From positions 1 to 64,000 of the forward strand of contig JAJXWA010000004.1 of the NCBI GenBank assembly GCA_021781795.1: DNA of 64,000 nt, in the 5' to 3' direction. The position numbers and the translations under genes are program-made. This document shows positions 16,293 to 25,964 of this stretch, piece by piece (the first letter of the stretch is position 1; the number at the start of each line of letters is the position of its first letter). This DNA is from Acidobacteriota bacterium (lineage in GTDB: Bacteria > Acidobacteriota > Terriglobia > Terriglobales > Acidobacteriaceae). The notes beneath the pieces are model-generated. The model saw only the letters and a list, made by a program, of their open reading frames with translations. It did no database searches and was not told the origin of the DNA.

Positions 16293-17909
16293 TTAAATCG
16301 AGACCATCTCTCCGGTTTTCATCCGGTTCAAATGCGCTTCAAAGATGACGCGCGAGACATAGACCGCCGTAAACAGGTTGGCGGCCAGACCGAAGGTCAG
16401 CGTGACCGCGAAGCCCTTGACCGGACCGGTGCCGAAAAGGAACAGAATGCCGGCCGAGACGATGGTGGTGACGTGGGTGTCAAAGATGGTCGTCCAAGCG
16501 TGGGCAAAGCCCTGATCCACCGCGGCGGAGGCCGCCTTGCCGGCCCGAATCTCCTCGCGGATACGCTCGAAGATCAGCACGTTGGAATCGACGCCCATAC
16601 CGATAGTGAGGATGACGCCGGCGATGCCGGGCAGGGTGAGCGTCGCTCCGGAGAAGCCCATGAAGCCCAGGAGAATAATCAGGTTGAGCAAGAGGGCGAG
16701 GTCGGCGTTGATGCCCGAGCTCTTGTAGTAGACGAGCATGAAGGCCATGACGACGAGCACGCCGACGATGGCTGCGGTGACGCCTTCACGGATGGAGTCT
16801 GCGCCGAGCGAAGCGCCGACGGTGCGGTCCTCAAGGTAGTTGAGCGAGGCCGGGAGCGCGCCGGTACGGAGCATCTTGGAAAGGATTTCGACTTCGTCCG
16901 AGGAGAAGCTGCCGGAGATTTCGCCGGAGTCGCGGATGGCGCTCTTGATGGTGGCTACTTCGCGGACGCGCCCGCCGAGAACGACTGCCATGCTGCGGCC
17001 GACGTTGGCGCTGGTGTAGTCGTAGAACTTGTCGCCCGCCTCGTTGGTCAGCGTAAAGCGCACATTGCGCAGGCCGTTCTGGTCAGTGCCGGGGTCGGCG
17101 GAGCGGAAGTCGCTGCCGGCGACGATGGAGACGCGCTGCAGGACGTAGACGCTATCGGCGTCTGAACCCGTGGCGAGTGCGCCGGAGCCATGGACCATTT
17201 GCTCATCGGGAGGCAGGGCGCCGCCGACGCTGGCAAGGGCCGCCTGCTCGTCCGGATACGGCCCGCCGACGACGGCGTGAATCTCAAGCCGCGCGGTGGA
17301 CTGGATGATGCTTTTGACGCGGTCGAGATCGCTGATGCCGGGGAGTTCGACGAGAATCTCATCCTTGCCGAGGCCGTACTCCTGAATGACCGGCTCGCTG
17401 ACGCCGAGAGTATCCACGCGATCGCGGATGGTCTCAATGGCCTGCTGTACGGTCTTCTCTTCGAGGGCCGACTCGACGAGCGGCTTCATGGTGAGGGCGA
17501 ACGAGGTGTCGCCTCCGCCGCCGGTCACGTCGTACTCGCCGGAGTACTTGTTATCGAGCAGGGTGCGGATGGCGCTGGCCTGCGCCGCAGTGGTGCCCTC
17601 GATGCGCACCGACTCGGGCTTGGCCGGATCCGGCTTGTAGACCTGAGAGAAGCTGAGGTTTGCAGCTTTCAGGTCCTGCTGGATGCGGGCCACCGTGTTG
17701 TCTGTCTCGGCGCTCACCGCCTCAGAGACGACGACCTGCAGAATCAGGTGCGCTCCGCCGCGGAGATCGAGGCCGAGGTGAATGTGCTTGGTCATGGCCT
17801 CTTCCAGCGCCTTGCCCGAGAGCCCCGACGGCACGCCGAAGATGCCGTAGATGAAAATGACCAGCACGGCCACGATTGCTGCAATTTTGCTATTGAGATT
17901 CTTCTTCAT
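16293..17909 (-). CDS. secD: Protein translocase subunit SecD
   Basis: SecD is the large periplasmic-domain subunit of the SecDF export motor. The 538-residue protein has an N-terminal helix (residues 9-27), the family mark HLGLDLRGGAHL (about residue 43) and large periplasmic P1 domain. The six-helix RND-type half carries GIAGVILTIGMGVDSNVLIFERIREE and FAVTLTFGLAANLFTAVYVSR. The length is normal for SecD. It lies between yajC (123 bp upstream) and secF, the usual order yajC-secD-secF. Confidence 0.95.
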   Translation of the reverse strand: MKKNLNSKIAAIVAVLVIFIYGIFGVPSGLSGKALEEAMTKHIHLGLDLRGGAHLILQVVVSEAVSAETDNTVARIQQDLKAANLSFSQVYKPDPAKPESVRIEGTTAAQASAIRTLLDNKYSGEYDVTGGGGDTSFALTMKPLVESALEEKTVQQAIETIRDRVDTLGVSEPVIQEYGLGKDEILVELPGISDLDRVKSIIQSTARLEIHAVVGGPYPDEQAALASVGGALPPDEQMVHGSGALATGSDADSVYVLQRVSIVAGSDFRSADPGTDQNGLRNVRFTLTNEAGDKFYDYTSANVGRSMAVVLGGRVREVATIKSAIRDSGEISGSFSSDEVEILSKMLRTGALPASLNYLEDRTVGASLGADSIREGVTAAIVGVLVVMAFMLVYYKSSGINADLALLLNLIILLGFMGFSGATLTLPGIAGVILTIGMGVDSNVLIFERIREEIRAGKAASAAVDQGFAHAWTTIFDTHVTTIVSAGILFLFGTGPVKGFAVTLTFGLAANLFTAVYVSRVIFEAHLNRMKTGEMVSI

Positions 17910-18032
17910 GTTCCTGCTTCTCTGGCGAAAAACACCATACTCTTGCCTGGCCCGGCTTGCCGCCTCTTATTCTTGAGGCTGCAAGCGCATCTTTGATCGC
18001 GGACCCGAATCGTTCTTCAGGCCGCGCGACAG

Positions 18033-18362
18033 CTAATCCTTCCCTGCATCCTCTGTCGTCACGGAGGCGATGGCGTTCTTCGCCACCTCCATCTTGAGGT
18101 TGTCCGGCGCCACGCGGATGATGATGACGTCATCCTTAATGGAGAGAATGATCCCGCGGATGCCGCCCGCGGTGGTGACCTTGTCTCCCGCCTTGATGTT
18201 CTTCAGCATCTCCTGCCACTGCTTCTGGCGCTTCTGCTGGGGGCGAATCATCACAATGTAGAGCACGGGAATCAGGAGCAGAGGCAACAGCATTGGAATG
18301 CTGCCACCCGCACCGCCCACCGGGGCGGCCGCCCAGAACGCAAATGTACTTGCCACACTCAT
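18033..18362 (-). CDS. yajC: Preprotein translocase accessory subunit YajC
   Basis: The 109-residue single-pass membrane protein has a helix at about residues 20-38 (SIPMLLPLLLIPVLYIVMI), immediately followed by RPQQKRQKQWQEML, the YajC signature. The compact domain KAGDKVTTAGGIRGIILSI follows. The start at 18362 has GAGGTAAGG directly upstream; the longer frame to 18416 adds an Arg-rich stretch with no signal. It heads the yajC-secD-secF operon. Confidence 0.92.
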   Translation of the reverse strand: MSVASTFAFWAAAPVGGAGGSIPMLLPLLLIPVLYIVMIRPQQKRQKQWQEMLKNIKAGDKVTTAGGIRGIILSIKDDVIIIRVAPDNLKMEVAKNAIASVTTEDAGKD

Positions 18363-18789
18363 CCTTACCTCGCCCCGACCGCGCCCGGCGCGGTGAAGCG
18401 CAGGCGCAACAGCCACCTGGCCGCACGCCCTTCAAAGATTTGTCTCCGGGAATCGTCCTGAGCCTTTCAGCCATCTGGCCCGGGCGCTGGGAAGCGGGTT
18501 CCTGCCTCAGTTCAACCTGATTCCGGCAACCCCTGCCACCGTCTGCTTCCTGTTCGACACAGCCATTTTCCGGTTAGAGCACGCGATCGGAGCAGTGAAA
18601 ATCGCTGGATGCGAGCGCAATTTGCCGGAAAAGTACCTAGCAAGATAAGAAACGCGCAGCCCATTGTGTGTCAAGGCGAAGCGAGGCCCGGCGGGGGCCT
18701 GAGCGCGGAGACCTTGCCCCGGCGCTGACGCCATTCTGCTCCGGCTTGCATCGCGTACGCCGCGGAATGCGGATTGCCGGAAGAGATGG
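18363..18789. other. Gene-free region upstream of yajC
   Basis: This holds no supportable gene; short open frames on both strands lack ribosome sites or conserved features. It must contain the yajC-secDF promoter on the minus strand and the end of the gatCA-associated transcript. I could not assign a convincing -35/-10 pair. Confidence 0.4.
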
Positions 18790-19389
18790 CTACTTTGAGA
18801 GTTCCGCATCGCTCCAATAGCGCAGCTCGGGCTTTGCGCAGCTCAGGCAGAGTTTTTCGTCGCCAATTTCGACAAATCGGCCGAAGTTTACGCCTTCTCC
18901 GCAACGGGGACAGAGAAAGCGCTCGCCGCGCTGGCCGGGCAGCTCGACAGGATCGATGTGGGCCTGAACCCAGTCGGCGCGGAAGAGCTGGTCGTCGGCG
19001 AGTTCGCGATAGGCCGTCATCTGCTGACGGCTCCTGCTTTCGATTTCCGGATAAAGCTGGCGGGCGAGGTCGCGGGAGGATTCGAGCGCGACGACGCGCA
19101 CGGCGCGGCTGGTGGCAAGGTCCACGAAGGTGGCCGCCATCTTGCCCCAGTCGCGAAACTTAAGGGTGCGCTTGCCGAGGCGGCAGCCGGTAACGAGGCC
19201 GATGGCGTCTGTGGCGCAACGGTCGATTTCGACGTAGGTGATGAGGCGCTTGCGATCGGCGCCGCGGGGGTCGTCGATGCCGAGGTGTGCGAGGGCCAGC
19301 AGAGCCATGCGCACGCCGAGAATCTGGCCAGCACAGAGGTGACCGTGCGCGGCTTCAGCCCTGGTTAAGAGCTCGTCAAGGGATTCCAT
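18790..19389 (-). CDS. FmdE-family protein with C-terminal zinc ribbon
   Basis: The 199-residue protein resembles subunit E of formylmethanofuran dehydrogenase (FmdE/FwdE), a family found in many bacteria without methanogenesis. The N-terminal domain has the conserved H-G-H-x-C-x-G motif (AHGHLCAGQILG, residues 14-25) and the later CATDAIGLVTGCRLGKRTL segment with its two cysteines. The C-terminus has a two-CxxC zinc ribbon (CPRCGEGVNF... CLSCAKPELRYW). It is last in the gatC-gatA-secreted unknown-FmdE run, 29 bp after the preceding stop. Association with molybdopterin enzymes is known for some homologues; a role here is not evident. Confidence 0.8.
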   Translation of the reverse strand: MESLDELLTRAEAAHGHLCAGQILGVRMALLALAHLGIDDPRGADRKRLITYVEIDRCATDAIGLVTGCRLGKRTLKFRDWGKMAATFVDLATSRAVRVVALESSRDLARQLYPEIESRSRQQMTAYRELADDQLFRADWVQAHIDPVELPGQRGERFLCPRCGEGVNFGRFVEIGDEKLCLSCAKPELRYWSDAELSK

Positions 19390-19418
19390 GGCATCCTCCC
19401 GGCTGCCGGTCGTGGCAG

Positions 19419-20141
19419 CTAGTTGGTCTTTGAGGGCGGCGCGGTGGTCTCGTCGTCACCGGAGTCCTCGACGAGGGCCGTCGAGCCGGGCACGATGTCA
19501 AAGCTGACCGCGTCTTTTTGAGCCGGGTGAAAGATGACCCGGAGCGGCTCACGCTGCCACTCGACCGGGGCGCAGGCGGAGCCGGGGTCGTTACCCGCGT
19601 TGAATGCAGCGAGCTTGCGGGCGAGGACCGGCTTGCGGACGGCAATTTGCGCCACGACGGCGTACCGGCTCTTACCGCTGGCGGTGTCGCCGCAGTAGGC
19701 GGCATAGTCGCGGAACCAACTGACCTGGCTGACGCCGGGATCGTAGTCGGGCAGCTTGAGCGCGGAGATGAGGCCCGTAGTGCGGTCTACGAGGAGCCAC
19801 GGCCCGCGCTGCCAGACCCAGTGGCCCTGCTTGTCGCCGGGAAGAGCGTCGTTAATTTTGAGCACGCGGCGGACGACGAAGCTGCGGTCGGTGACGTCGT
19901 GGGAGTCGCCGGTGGTCCACTCCTTGACCTGGCCGTCCACCAGTAACGCACGCAGCTTGAGCGCGGTTTCGTCGGCGCGCGCGCCGGCGGGGTCGCCGGC
20001 TTTGGAGTACGGAACGGTCTTGACAGCGCCCAGAAAAACGGCGTGGGCCTTGCGGCCCGCGGCCAGAGAGACAGGCACGGAGGCAGCCAGGAGGAGGAGC
20101 GCACCCGCAAGGATGCCGGGTCTGCTCCAGAGGCTCTTCAT
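19419..20141 (-). CDS. Secreted protein of unknown function downstream of gatA
   Basis: I do not recognise the family. The 240-residue product starts with a clear Sec signal peptide (about residues 1-28, ending PVSLAAG). A mature globular region with many Trp and aromatic residues follows (WVWQRGPWLLVDRTTGL, QVSWFRDYAAYCGD). The tail is acidic (DSGDDETTAPPS). Two cysteines (near residues 149 and 189) could form one disulphide. The ATG overlaps the gatA stop by 4 bp (ATGA), so translation is probably coupled to gatA. Confidence 0.7.
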   Translation of the reverse strand: MKSLWSRPGILAGALLLLAASVPVSLAAGRKAHAVFLGAVKTVPYSKAGDPAGARADETALKLRALLVDGQVKEWTTGDSHDVTDRSFVVRRVLKINDALPGDKQGHWVWQRGPWLLVDRTTGLISALKLPDYDPGVSQVSWFRDYAAYCGDTASGKSRYAVVAQIAVRKPVLARKLAAFNAGNDPGSACAPVEWQREPLRVIFHPAQKDAVSFDIVPGSTALVEDSGDDETTAPPSKTN

Positions 20142-21610
20142 CCCCGCCCCTGCGCGGCCTCGACGGCGCGCGCCACGCGGAAGGCGGTGCCCTCCTGCAG
20201 GTGCGAGGCCAGCACCTGCATCCCGACGGGCAGACCGGCTTTCGTGGCTCCGCAAGGCACGCTGACGCCGCTGATGCCGGCAAGACTGGCGGTGACGGTG
20301 TAGATGTCGGCGAGGTACATGGCCAGCGGGTCGCCGGTCTTTTCGCCGAGCTTGAAGGGCGGGATGGGCGATGTGGGCGTGACGATGGCGTCCACTTGGG
20401 CAAAGGCGCGGAGAAACTCTTCGGCGAGGAGGCGACGGACCTGTTGCGCCTTGAGGTAATAGGCGTCGTAGTAGCCGGCGCTGAGCGCGTAGGTGCCGAG
20501 CAGGATGCGGCGCTTGACCTCGGCTCCGAAGCCCTCGTCACGGGAGTGGCGATACATGTCAGAGAGCGTGGCGGAGGAGGGTGAACGATAGCCGTAGCGG
20601 ACGCCGTCGAAGCGGGCGAGGTTGGCACTGGCCTCAGCGGTGGCGACCAGATAGTAGGTGGGAATGGCGTATTTGGTCGTGGGCAAAGAGATCGGCTGAA
20701 TGGTGCAGCCCGCGGCGCGGAGACTGTCTATGCCGGACTCGATGGCGGCGCGCACCTCCGGGTCGAGGCCTTCGCCGAAGTACTCAGCGGGAACGCCGAT
20801 GCGCAGACCTTCTGCCGGCTTGTCGCTCTCTGCGGCGTAGTCGGGCACCGGGGCCGGCGAGCTGGTGGCGTCGCTGGGGTCGTGGCCTGCAATCGCGCCA
20901 AGCAACGTGGCGGCGTCGCGCACATTCGCCGCGAAGGGGCCGATGCGGTCAAGAGATGAAGCGAAGGCGATGAGGCCGTAACGCGAGACGCGGCCGTAGG
21001 TGGGCAGCACGCCGACGACACCGCAGAAGCTAGCCGGCTGGCGGATGGAGCCGCCGGTATCCGTGCCGAGCGTGGCCACGGCCATGTTGGCCGCGACCGC
21101 CGCAGCGGAGCCGCCGCTGGAGCCGCCGGGGACGCGATCAGGAGCAACGGGGTTGCGGACGGGGCCATAGGCGGAGTTCTCATTGGACGAGCCCATAGCG
21201 AACTCATCGCAGTTCAACTTGCCGAGCAGGACGGCTCCGGCGGCTTCAAGCCGCGAGACCGCAGTGGCGTCGTAAGGCGGCTGGTAGCCCTTGAGGATCT
21301 TGGAGCCGGCGGTGGCGGGCGCGCCCTTCATCACAAGCACGTCTTTGATTCCGACGGGAATACCGGCCAGGGGCCCGAGGGGATCGCCCTTGGCAGCAGC
21401 AGCATCCACGCGGGCAGCCTGTTCCAACGCGCGTTCTTTCGTGAGGCTCAGGTAGACGTTCAGGCGCGGATTCTTCTGCTCGATGCGCTGGTAGTACTCT
21501 GCGGCGAGATCTGCGGATTTGGTCTGCCCGGATGCGATGGCCGCGCGCAGTTCCGCCAGCGTTTTTGGCCTGCCTACAAAGCTCTCGGTCGTTGTTGCGT
21601 CGCTCTGCAC
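20138..21610 (-). CDS. gatA: Asp-tRNA(Asn)/Glu-tRNA(Gln) amidotransferase subunit A
   Basis: This is the glutaminase/amidase subunit of GatCAB, which converts Glu-tRNA(Gln) (and Asp-tRNA(Asn)) to the amidated forms. The 490-residue protein carries the amidase signature. Lys is in IPVGIKDVL (about residue 87), and the cis-Ser and nucleophile Ser are in PGGSSGGSAAA and GTDTGGSIRQPAS (about residues 160-190). The length matches GatA. It follows gatC by 77 bp; gatB is not in the window, so the third subunit is encoded elsewhere. Confidence 0.96.
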   Translation of the reverse strand: MQSDATTTESFVGRPKTLAELRAAIASGQTKSADLAAEYYQRIEQKNPRLNVYLSLTKERALEQAARVDAAAAKGDPLGPLAGIPVGIKDVLVMKGAPATAGSKILKGYQPPYDATAVSRLEAAGAVLLGKLNCDEFAMGSSNENSAYGPVRNPVAPDRVPGGSSGGSAAAVAANMAVATLGTDTGGSIRQPASFCGVVGVLPTYGRVSRYGLIAFASSLDRIGPFAANVRDAATLLGAIAGHDPSDATSSPAPVPDYAAESDKPAEGLRIGVPAEYFGEGLDPEVRAAIESGIDSLRAAGCTIQPISLPTTKYAIPTYYLVATAEASANLARFDGVRYGYRSPSSATLSDMYRHSRDEGFGAEVKRRILLGTYALSAGYYDAYYLKAQQVRRLLAEEFLRAFAQVDAIVTPTSPIPPFKLGEKTGDPLAMYLADIYTVTASLAGISGVSVPCGATKAGLPVGMQVLASHLQEGTAFRVARAVEAAQGRG

Positions 21611-21687
21611 GTGCGCTTTCCTCTCTTTTGTTCTGGCGGGACCGCCTATCTCGCAGTGAAGCGGCGAAGGGCCAGCCGGCGATACCT

Positions 21688-21999
21688 TTACCGCTCAATT
21701 ACTTTGGGGACTTTGAAGAAGGCCTGATCGGTCTCAGGCGCCTGTTGCATGACGAGGCTGCGGTCCAGCGAGGGCCGGCGCTCATCCGAGCGCAGCACGC
21801 TGACGCCGCCCGCACCGGAGAGCTCGCCGACCTGAGCGAGAGGAGTGACGCCGGTCGTGTCCAGCTCGTTGAGGTGGGCCACGTGGTCAAGAATGGCGTT
21901 CAGATCGTGCAGCATGGTCCCGGACTCTTCCGGCGTCAACTCAAGGTTGGCCAGCTCTGCCACCCGCTCCACATCCTCAACCGTAACTCTGGCGGTCAT
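21688..21999 (-). CDS. gatC: Asp-tRNA(Asn)/Glu-tRNA(Gln) amidotransferase subunit C
   Basis: The 103-residue GatC wraps between GatA and GatB and stabilises the complex. The N-terminus TVEDVERVAELANLELTPEE and the later DLNAILDHVAHLNELDTTGV are the family marks. The C-terminus (APETDQAFFKVPKVIER) contains the conserved FFKVPKVI segment. The start at 21999 has GAGGAG upstream; the frame extends to 22077 without a better site. It lies upstream of gatA on the same strand. Confidence 0.95.
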   Translation of the reverse strand: MTARVTVEDVERVAELANLELTPEESGTMLHDLNAILDHVAHLNELDTTGVTPLAQVGELSGAGGVSVLRSDERRPSLDRSLVMQQAPETDQAFFKVPKVIER

Positions 22000-22083
22000 G
22001 CCCTGCGGCTCCTCGCTTTTAATCGCTTGAATCATCGCGGCGAATGCCCCGAAGCTCAAGTATAGCCCGTGCTGCAACGCACC

Positions 22084-24192
22084 TCAGTCCACCGTGAGCG
22101 TGACTGCGGCGGTGTGCGAGAGGCCTGCAGACGTGGCCTTGACGACGATGGAATAGGTTCCGGGGGGAATGGCTCCGGGCTGCGGGGCAGGCGGAGCCGT
22201 ATTCGTGCCTCCACCCGCGCCAGAGCAACTGGAGAGGCTGCAAGCGAGCAGGAGCGCGGAGATGGCGAGGAGCAGGCTACGCCGCTTCCGCCATGCAAAC
22301 GGCATCCACACCAGGGCCAGGACCGCGGGCCAGCCGCTCCACGGGGGTTGATGGGCAAGCTGCGCGACGCTGGCAGCCTGCCCGGTGGCAATCTGCACGG
22401 TGACGTTGCTGGTGGCGTTCGCGGCCACCGAGTCTGTGGCCGGGTTGAAGCTGCAGACGGCATGGGCCGGCAGGTTACCGCACTGGAAGGTGAAGGTGGC
22501 GGCTGCGCTGCCTTGCGGGGCGAGGGCGATGGTGAAGCTGGCGGCGGCTGAGATGGACGTGAGCGGCTCCCCGCCGCTGTTGGTGAGCTGCACGGCCTGC
22601 GGACGCTGATGTGAGGCCGATGATGGTGCCGGGAAAGCTGAGCGATGCGGGCGTGAGCGTGTCGGAAGGCGGCGCCGCTCCGGTGCCGGTGAGCGCAACC
22701 GTCTGTGCGCCACTGCTGGTGGTGAGGGTCAGCGTTCCAGAGGCCGGGCCGGTCTGCCTGGGCGCAAAGGTGACGGTGAGCTGGCACGCGCTGCTGGCGG
22801 CGATGGATGCGCCGCAGGCATTGCTGGCGAGAGCGAAAGGCGCAGTGACCGCGACACTGCTGACCGGGACTGCGCTCGTGCCCGTGTTCTGTACGGTGAC
22901 CTGAAGCGGGCTGGATGTGGTTTCCGTCTCGACCGAGCCGAAGCTGATGGAGACGGGCGAAAGCGGGAGGGTTCCCGCGGCTGTGCCGGAGCCGCTGAGC
23001 GCGACGATGAGCTGCCCGCCGGCGATGTTTGCGGCGATGGTGAGCTGGCCGGTGCGGGTCCCGGCCTGCGTGGGCGTAAAGCTGACCTGAATCGTGCAAC
23101 TGCCGCTGGCTTGGATGGACTGATTGAGACAGTTGTCCGTTTCGGCGAAGTTGCCGCTAGCGGAGAGCGTGGCGGGCGCGAGCGCGATGCTGCCGGTGTT
23201 GGTGAGCGTAACGGTCTGCGCGGCGCTGGTGCTTCCCGCGGACTGACTTGCAAAGGTCATGGAGTTGGGGGTGATGGTCGCGGTGGTGAGCTGCGTGCCT
23301 GCGGTCAAGAGTGGGATTTGCCAGTTGCCGCGTCCATAGGTGGCGGCGGCCAAAACGTTCACTGAGGCGGATGGCGGCGCCGCGCTGAGAGCCACCACCG
23401 GAGCCTGCGGCAGACCCGCGCCGAATGGCGCCCAGCAGTTGGAAGGAGTGGCCGCGCAGGTGGAGATCTGGCGGGTGGAGAAGACGCCTGCATCCGTTGC
23501 GAGGTAGACGGTGCTGGCGTCTAGCGGATCGACGACGACGCTGCTTGCGGGGGTCTCGGGCAGATTCGACGAGAGAGTCTGCCAGTGCGCGCCACCGTCG
23601 GTGGAGCGCAGAATGCCTGCGCCGTAGTAGGAATCGAGCGCGTCATTGGGGTCGCCTGCGCCGGCGAGCACCACGCCGGTGCCGCCCGGCTGCACGCTGA
23701 CAGCTCCGATGCTAATGGAGGCGTCGAGGGCGTTGCTCATGGCTGCGGTGGTATCGGTGAGGGGAGTAAAGTCCACACTCGATGCGTTCGCCGTGGCGGC
23801 GTTCTGCGCGAGCCAGGCACCGCCGCCGGTGGCGCCAAGGTAAACGCGGTTGCCCGTTGGGTCCGCGGGATCGAAGGCGATGGAGGTGACGCGGCCGGAG
23901 ACAAGGCCATAACTGGGCGTAACGACGGACGTTGGGCCAAGCGGTTGCCAAGCTGCCACGGTGCTTGTGGACTGGGCACGAGGGTGGGCCGTGGCGGGCC
24001 GTGTGCGCGCTGCTGCCATCACGGCGTGCGCGCTCCAACCGCGCTGGGCAAGGAAGCGCTGCGCCGCAGCGGCACGCCGCGGCGGACGAGTTGCGGTGGG
24101 CCGTTGCGCAAGACAGTGGAGCGCCGCAAGGAACGGAAGGACGGCGCACAGGGAGACGCGGAGCGGCGAGATCCAATGGCAGCGCTACGCAT
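22084..24192 (-). pseudogene. Frameshifted secreted 'choice-of-anchor D' / BNR-like repeat protein
   Basis: This is one long gene split by frameshifts. The main frame (to 22475) has a propeller-like segment (GRVTSIAFDPADPTGNRVYLGATGGG, then the ILRSTDGGAHW and VYLATDAGVF strands). Ig-like anchor-D repeats follow (STSAAQTVTLTNTGS). At about 22607-22611 the repeat text continues in another frame, where removing one base restores TSASQAVQLTNSGGEPLTS. That frame runs to 22084 with a TM/Arg segment and a final TYSIVVKATSAG repeat. Upstream of the only start candidates (GTG 24022 or the adjacent ATG), the same frame encodes a signal-like helix (PLRVSLCAVLPFLAALHC) with no start codon; an ATG lies in another frame at 24192. 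That suggests a second one-base loss. Confidence 0.7.
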
Positions 24193-24447
24193 CGGCGCGA
24201 GGATGCGCGGCGCGAAAATGTCCCGAGGCAATCAGGCAACAAGAAGAAAGAAATCTAAATAAATTCACACGCGTTCGGCATCCGGCATCCGCCTCCCCTT
24301 TCGCATTCTCCGAAGGGAGAGTTGAGCGGAATCCAATGGATTAGACAACGCGAAACAATCAGTTTCCGGGTTTGAAATTGAGTCCCCTTATAGAACCGCG
24401 GACACGGCAGTCTAAGCGAGTAGCGTGACCTTGGCGTGGGTGCAGCT

Positions 24448-25869
24448 TCAGAAGCTGAGGGTGGAGGACGGCCCGCCGTTCTGACGGATGTACGCGTCGG
24501 CATCGATCTTCTTTGCGATGGAAGCGCCGCTCATGGGGCGGATGACGCCGAAGATAGGACGGTCGAACCAGGGGCGGTCATGCTTGCCGACGATGGCCCA
24601 TGCGATGCCGGCGTAGCCATTGGGATCGCGACCGTCGAGCTCGTAGCGATCGTTCAATGTGACAGCCCATTCGTAGGCGCGGGCGGGGTCGGGCGCCCAT
24701 TCGAGAATTTTCTTGGCCCAGTACATGCGCATGTAGTTGTGCATCCAGCCGGTGTGGACCATCTCGCGCTGGGCGGCGTTCCAGAGGTCGTCGTGGGTCT
24801 CCGCGCGCTCGAGTTGCTCAAAGGTGTAGCGGTAGCTGCGCGGATCGCCGGCGTGCTCGATGAGTGTCTTGCGGGCCCATGGTTCTGCGCACTCCCATGT
24901 GTCGTAGTACGGCGTGTGGCGGACAAAGAGCACGGCAAGCTCGCGCCAACCGATGAGTTCGTCGAGGAATTTTTCGCAGGCCGCAGCGGAGGCCTTGCCG
25001 CGCTCGACGGCGTTCTGCGCGGCAAGCGCAATAGTGAGAGGACTGATGTTGCCGAAGTGGAGATAGGGAGAGAGGCGGCTGGTGCCTTTCACTTCGGGAT
25101 GATTGCGCGTGGTCTCGTAGCGGGCGAGGTCCTGATCGACAAAGGCGCGGAGCCGATGTAATGCGGCGCGGGTTCCGCCGGTGAAGGTGTCGACGGGGGC
25201 GACGGTGCGATCGAGTTTCGAGAAGCCGGACGTGATGTCGCCGGCCAGGTCGAAGGATGGTATTGCTTTCCACGGCTTGAAGGGGCGCGATGGTTGGGCG
25301 GCGGGTTGTGGGGCCAGGAACTTTGGCAGTTGCGCTTTGAGATGGGGGCGGAAGTGATGCAGCAGAAAGTAGCTGCGATTGAAGAGTGCGGAGGGCACGA
25401 CGACATCGGCAGCGACGGTCCAGTAAGGGAGCCTAAGACGACCGGCGAGGACTTTGCGCCAGCGCTCGGGCTCGCGGCAGGGGTTCTCATCGCCGATGAG
25501 GAGCGCTGCTTCGACCTCTTCGAGGAATGCTTCGAGTGAGTTGTCGGGATGACGACGGACGATGAAGCCGACGCCTCGCGCGGCGGCATCTTCAGCCACG
25601 TCTCGCAGGCCCTGCGCGAGGAAGTGATAATGGCGCAGGTTGGCGTTGGGGTAGTTGGGAATGACGGAGAAAAAGGCGACGATGGGAAGACCGAGAAGAT
25701 TGGCGGTTTCGATGGCGACATCGAGCGCGGGGTTATCGACGATGCGCAGAGCACGCTGCATCCAGTAGACGACGCACTTGGCTCCGTCGCGCGGCGCACC
25801 CGCGCGGCGCACCTGGATGCGCGGATTGGCACTGAGCTGTTCGAATTCTTCCGGGGTAGTCACGCGCAT
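24448..25869 (-). CDS. phrB: Class II CPD photolyase (deoxyribodipyrimidine photo-lyase)
   Basis: This FAD enzyme uses blue light to split cyclobutane pyrimidine dimers in DNA. The 473-residue protein has the N-terminal photolyase alpha/beta domain (VVYWMQRALRIVDNPALDVAIE, typical of class II). The C-terminal FAD domain has SRLSPYLHFGNISP, HTGWMHNYMRMYWAKKILEW and the class II mark LDGRDPNGYAGIAWAIVGKHDRPW. The length fits class II (about 450-490). It stands alone between the broken secreted-protein gene and the cox/act cluster, on the same strand, with a hairpin separating it from coxD. Confidence 0.94.
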   Translation of the reverse strand: MRVTTPEEFEQLSANPRIQVRRAGAPRDGAKCVVYWMQRALRIVDNPALDVAIETANLLGLPIVAFFSVIPNYPNANLRHYHFLAQGLRDVAEDAAARGVGFIVRRHPDNSLEAFLEEVEAALLIGDENPCREPERWRKVLAGRLRLPYWTVAADVVVPSALFNRSYFLLHHFRPHLKAQLPKFLAPQPAAQPSRPFKPWKAIPSFDLAGDITSGFSKLDRTVAPVDTFTGGTRAALHRLRAFVDQDLARYETTRNHPEVKGTSRLSPYLHFGNISPLTIALAAQNAVERGKASAAACEKFLDELIGWRELAVLFVRHTPYYDTWECAEPWARKTLIEHAGDPRSYRYTFEQLERAETHDDLWNAAQREMVHTGWMHNYMRMYWAKKILEWAPDPARAYEWAVTLNDRYELDGRDPNGYAGIAWAIVGKHDRPWFDRPIFGVIRPMSGASIAKKIDADAYIRQNGGPSSTLSF

Positions 25870-25919
25870 GGGCTTCTCTTGGATCAGCGTACAGGGTTGC
25901 CCAGGACCAGAAATGCGAA

Positions 25920-25941
25920 GGGCCGCCCATTTGGACGGCCC
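25920..25941 (-). terminator. Terminator-like hairpin at the end of the act/cox cluster
   Basis: A 9-bp stem with one mismatch, GGGCCGcCC/GGaCGGCCC, has a 4-nt loop. It sits 23 bp after the coxD stop. On the minus strand it is followed by TTCGCATTTC, only a weak T tract. It probably ends the respiratory transcript before the photolyase gene. Confidence 0.55.
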
Positions 25942-25964
25942 GTTGCAGTGAGATCAAAATCGAG

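Noticed and set aside
16251-17165. Long open frame antisense to secD
   Set aside because: It is Gly/Asp/Glu/Arg-rich, mirrors the codon pattern of secD, and has no independent coding evidence; the same applies to the antisense frames over coxA, actC, trpB and others.
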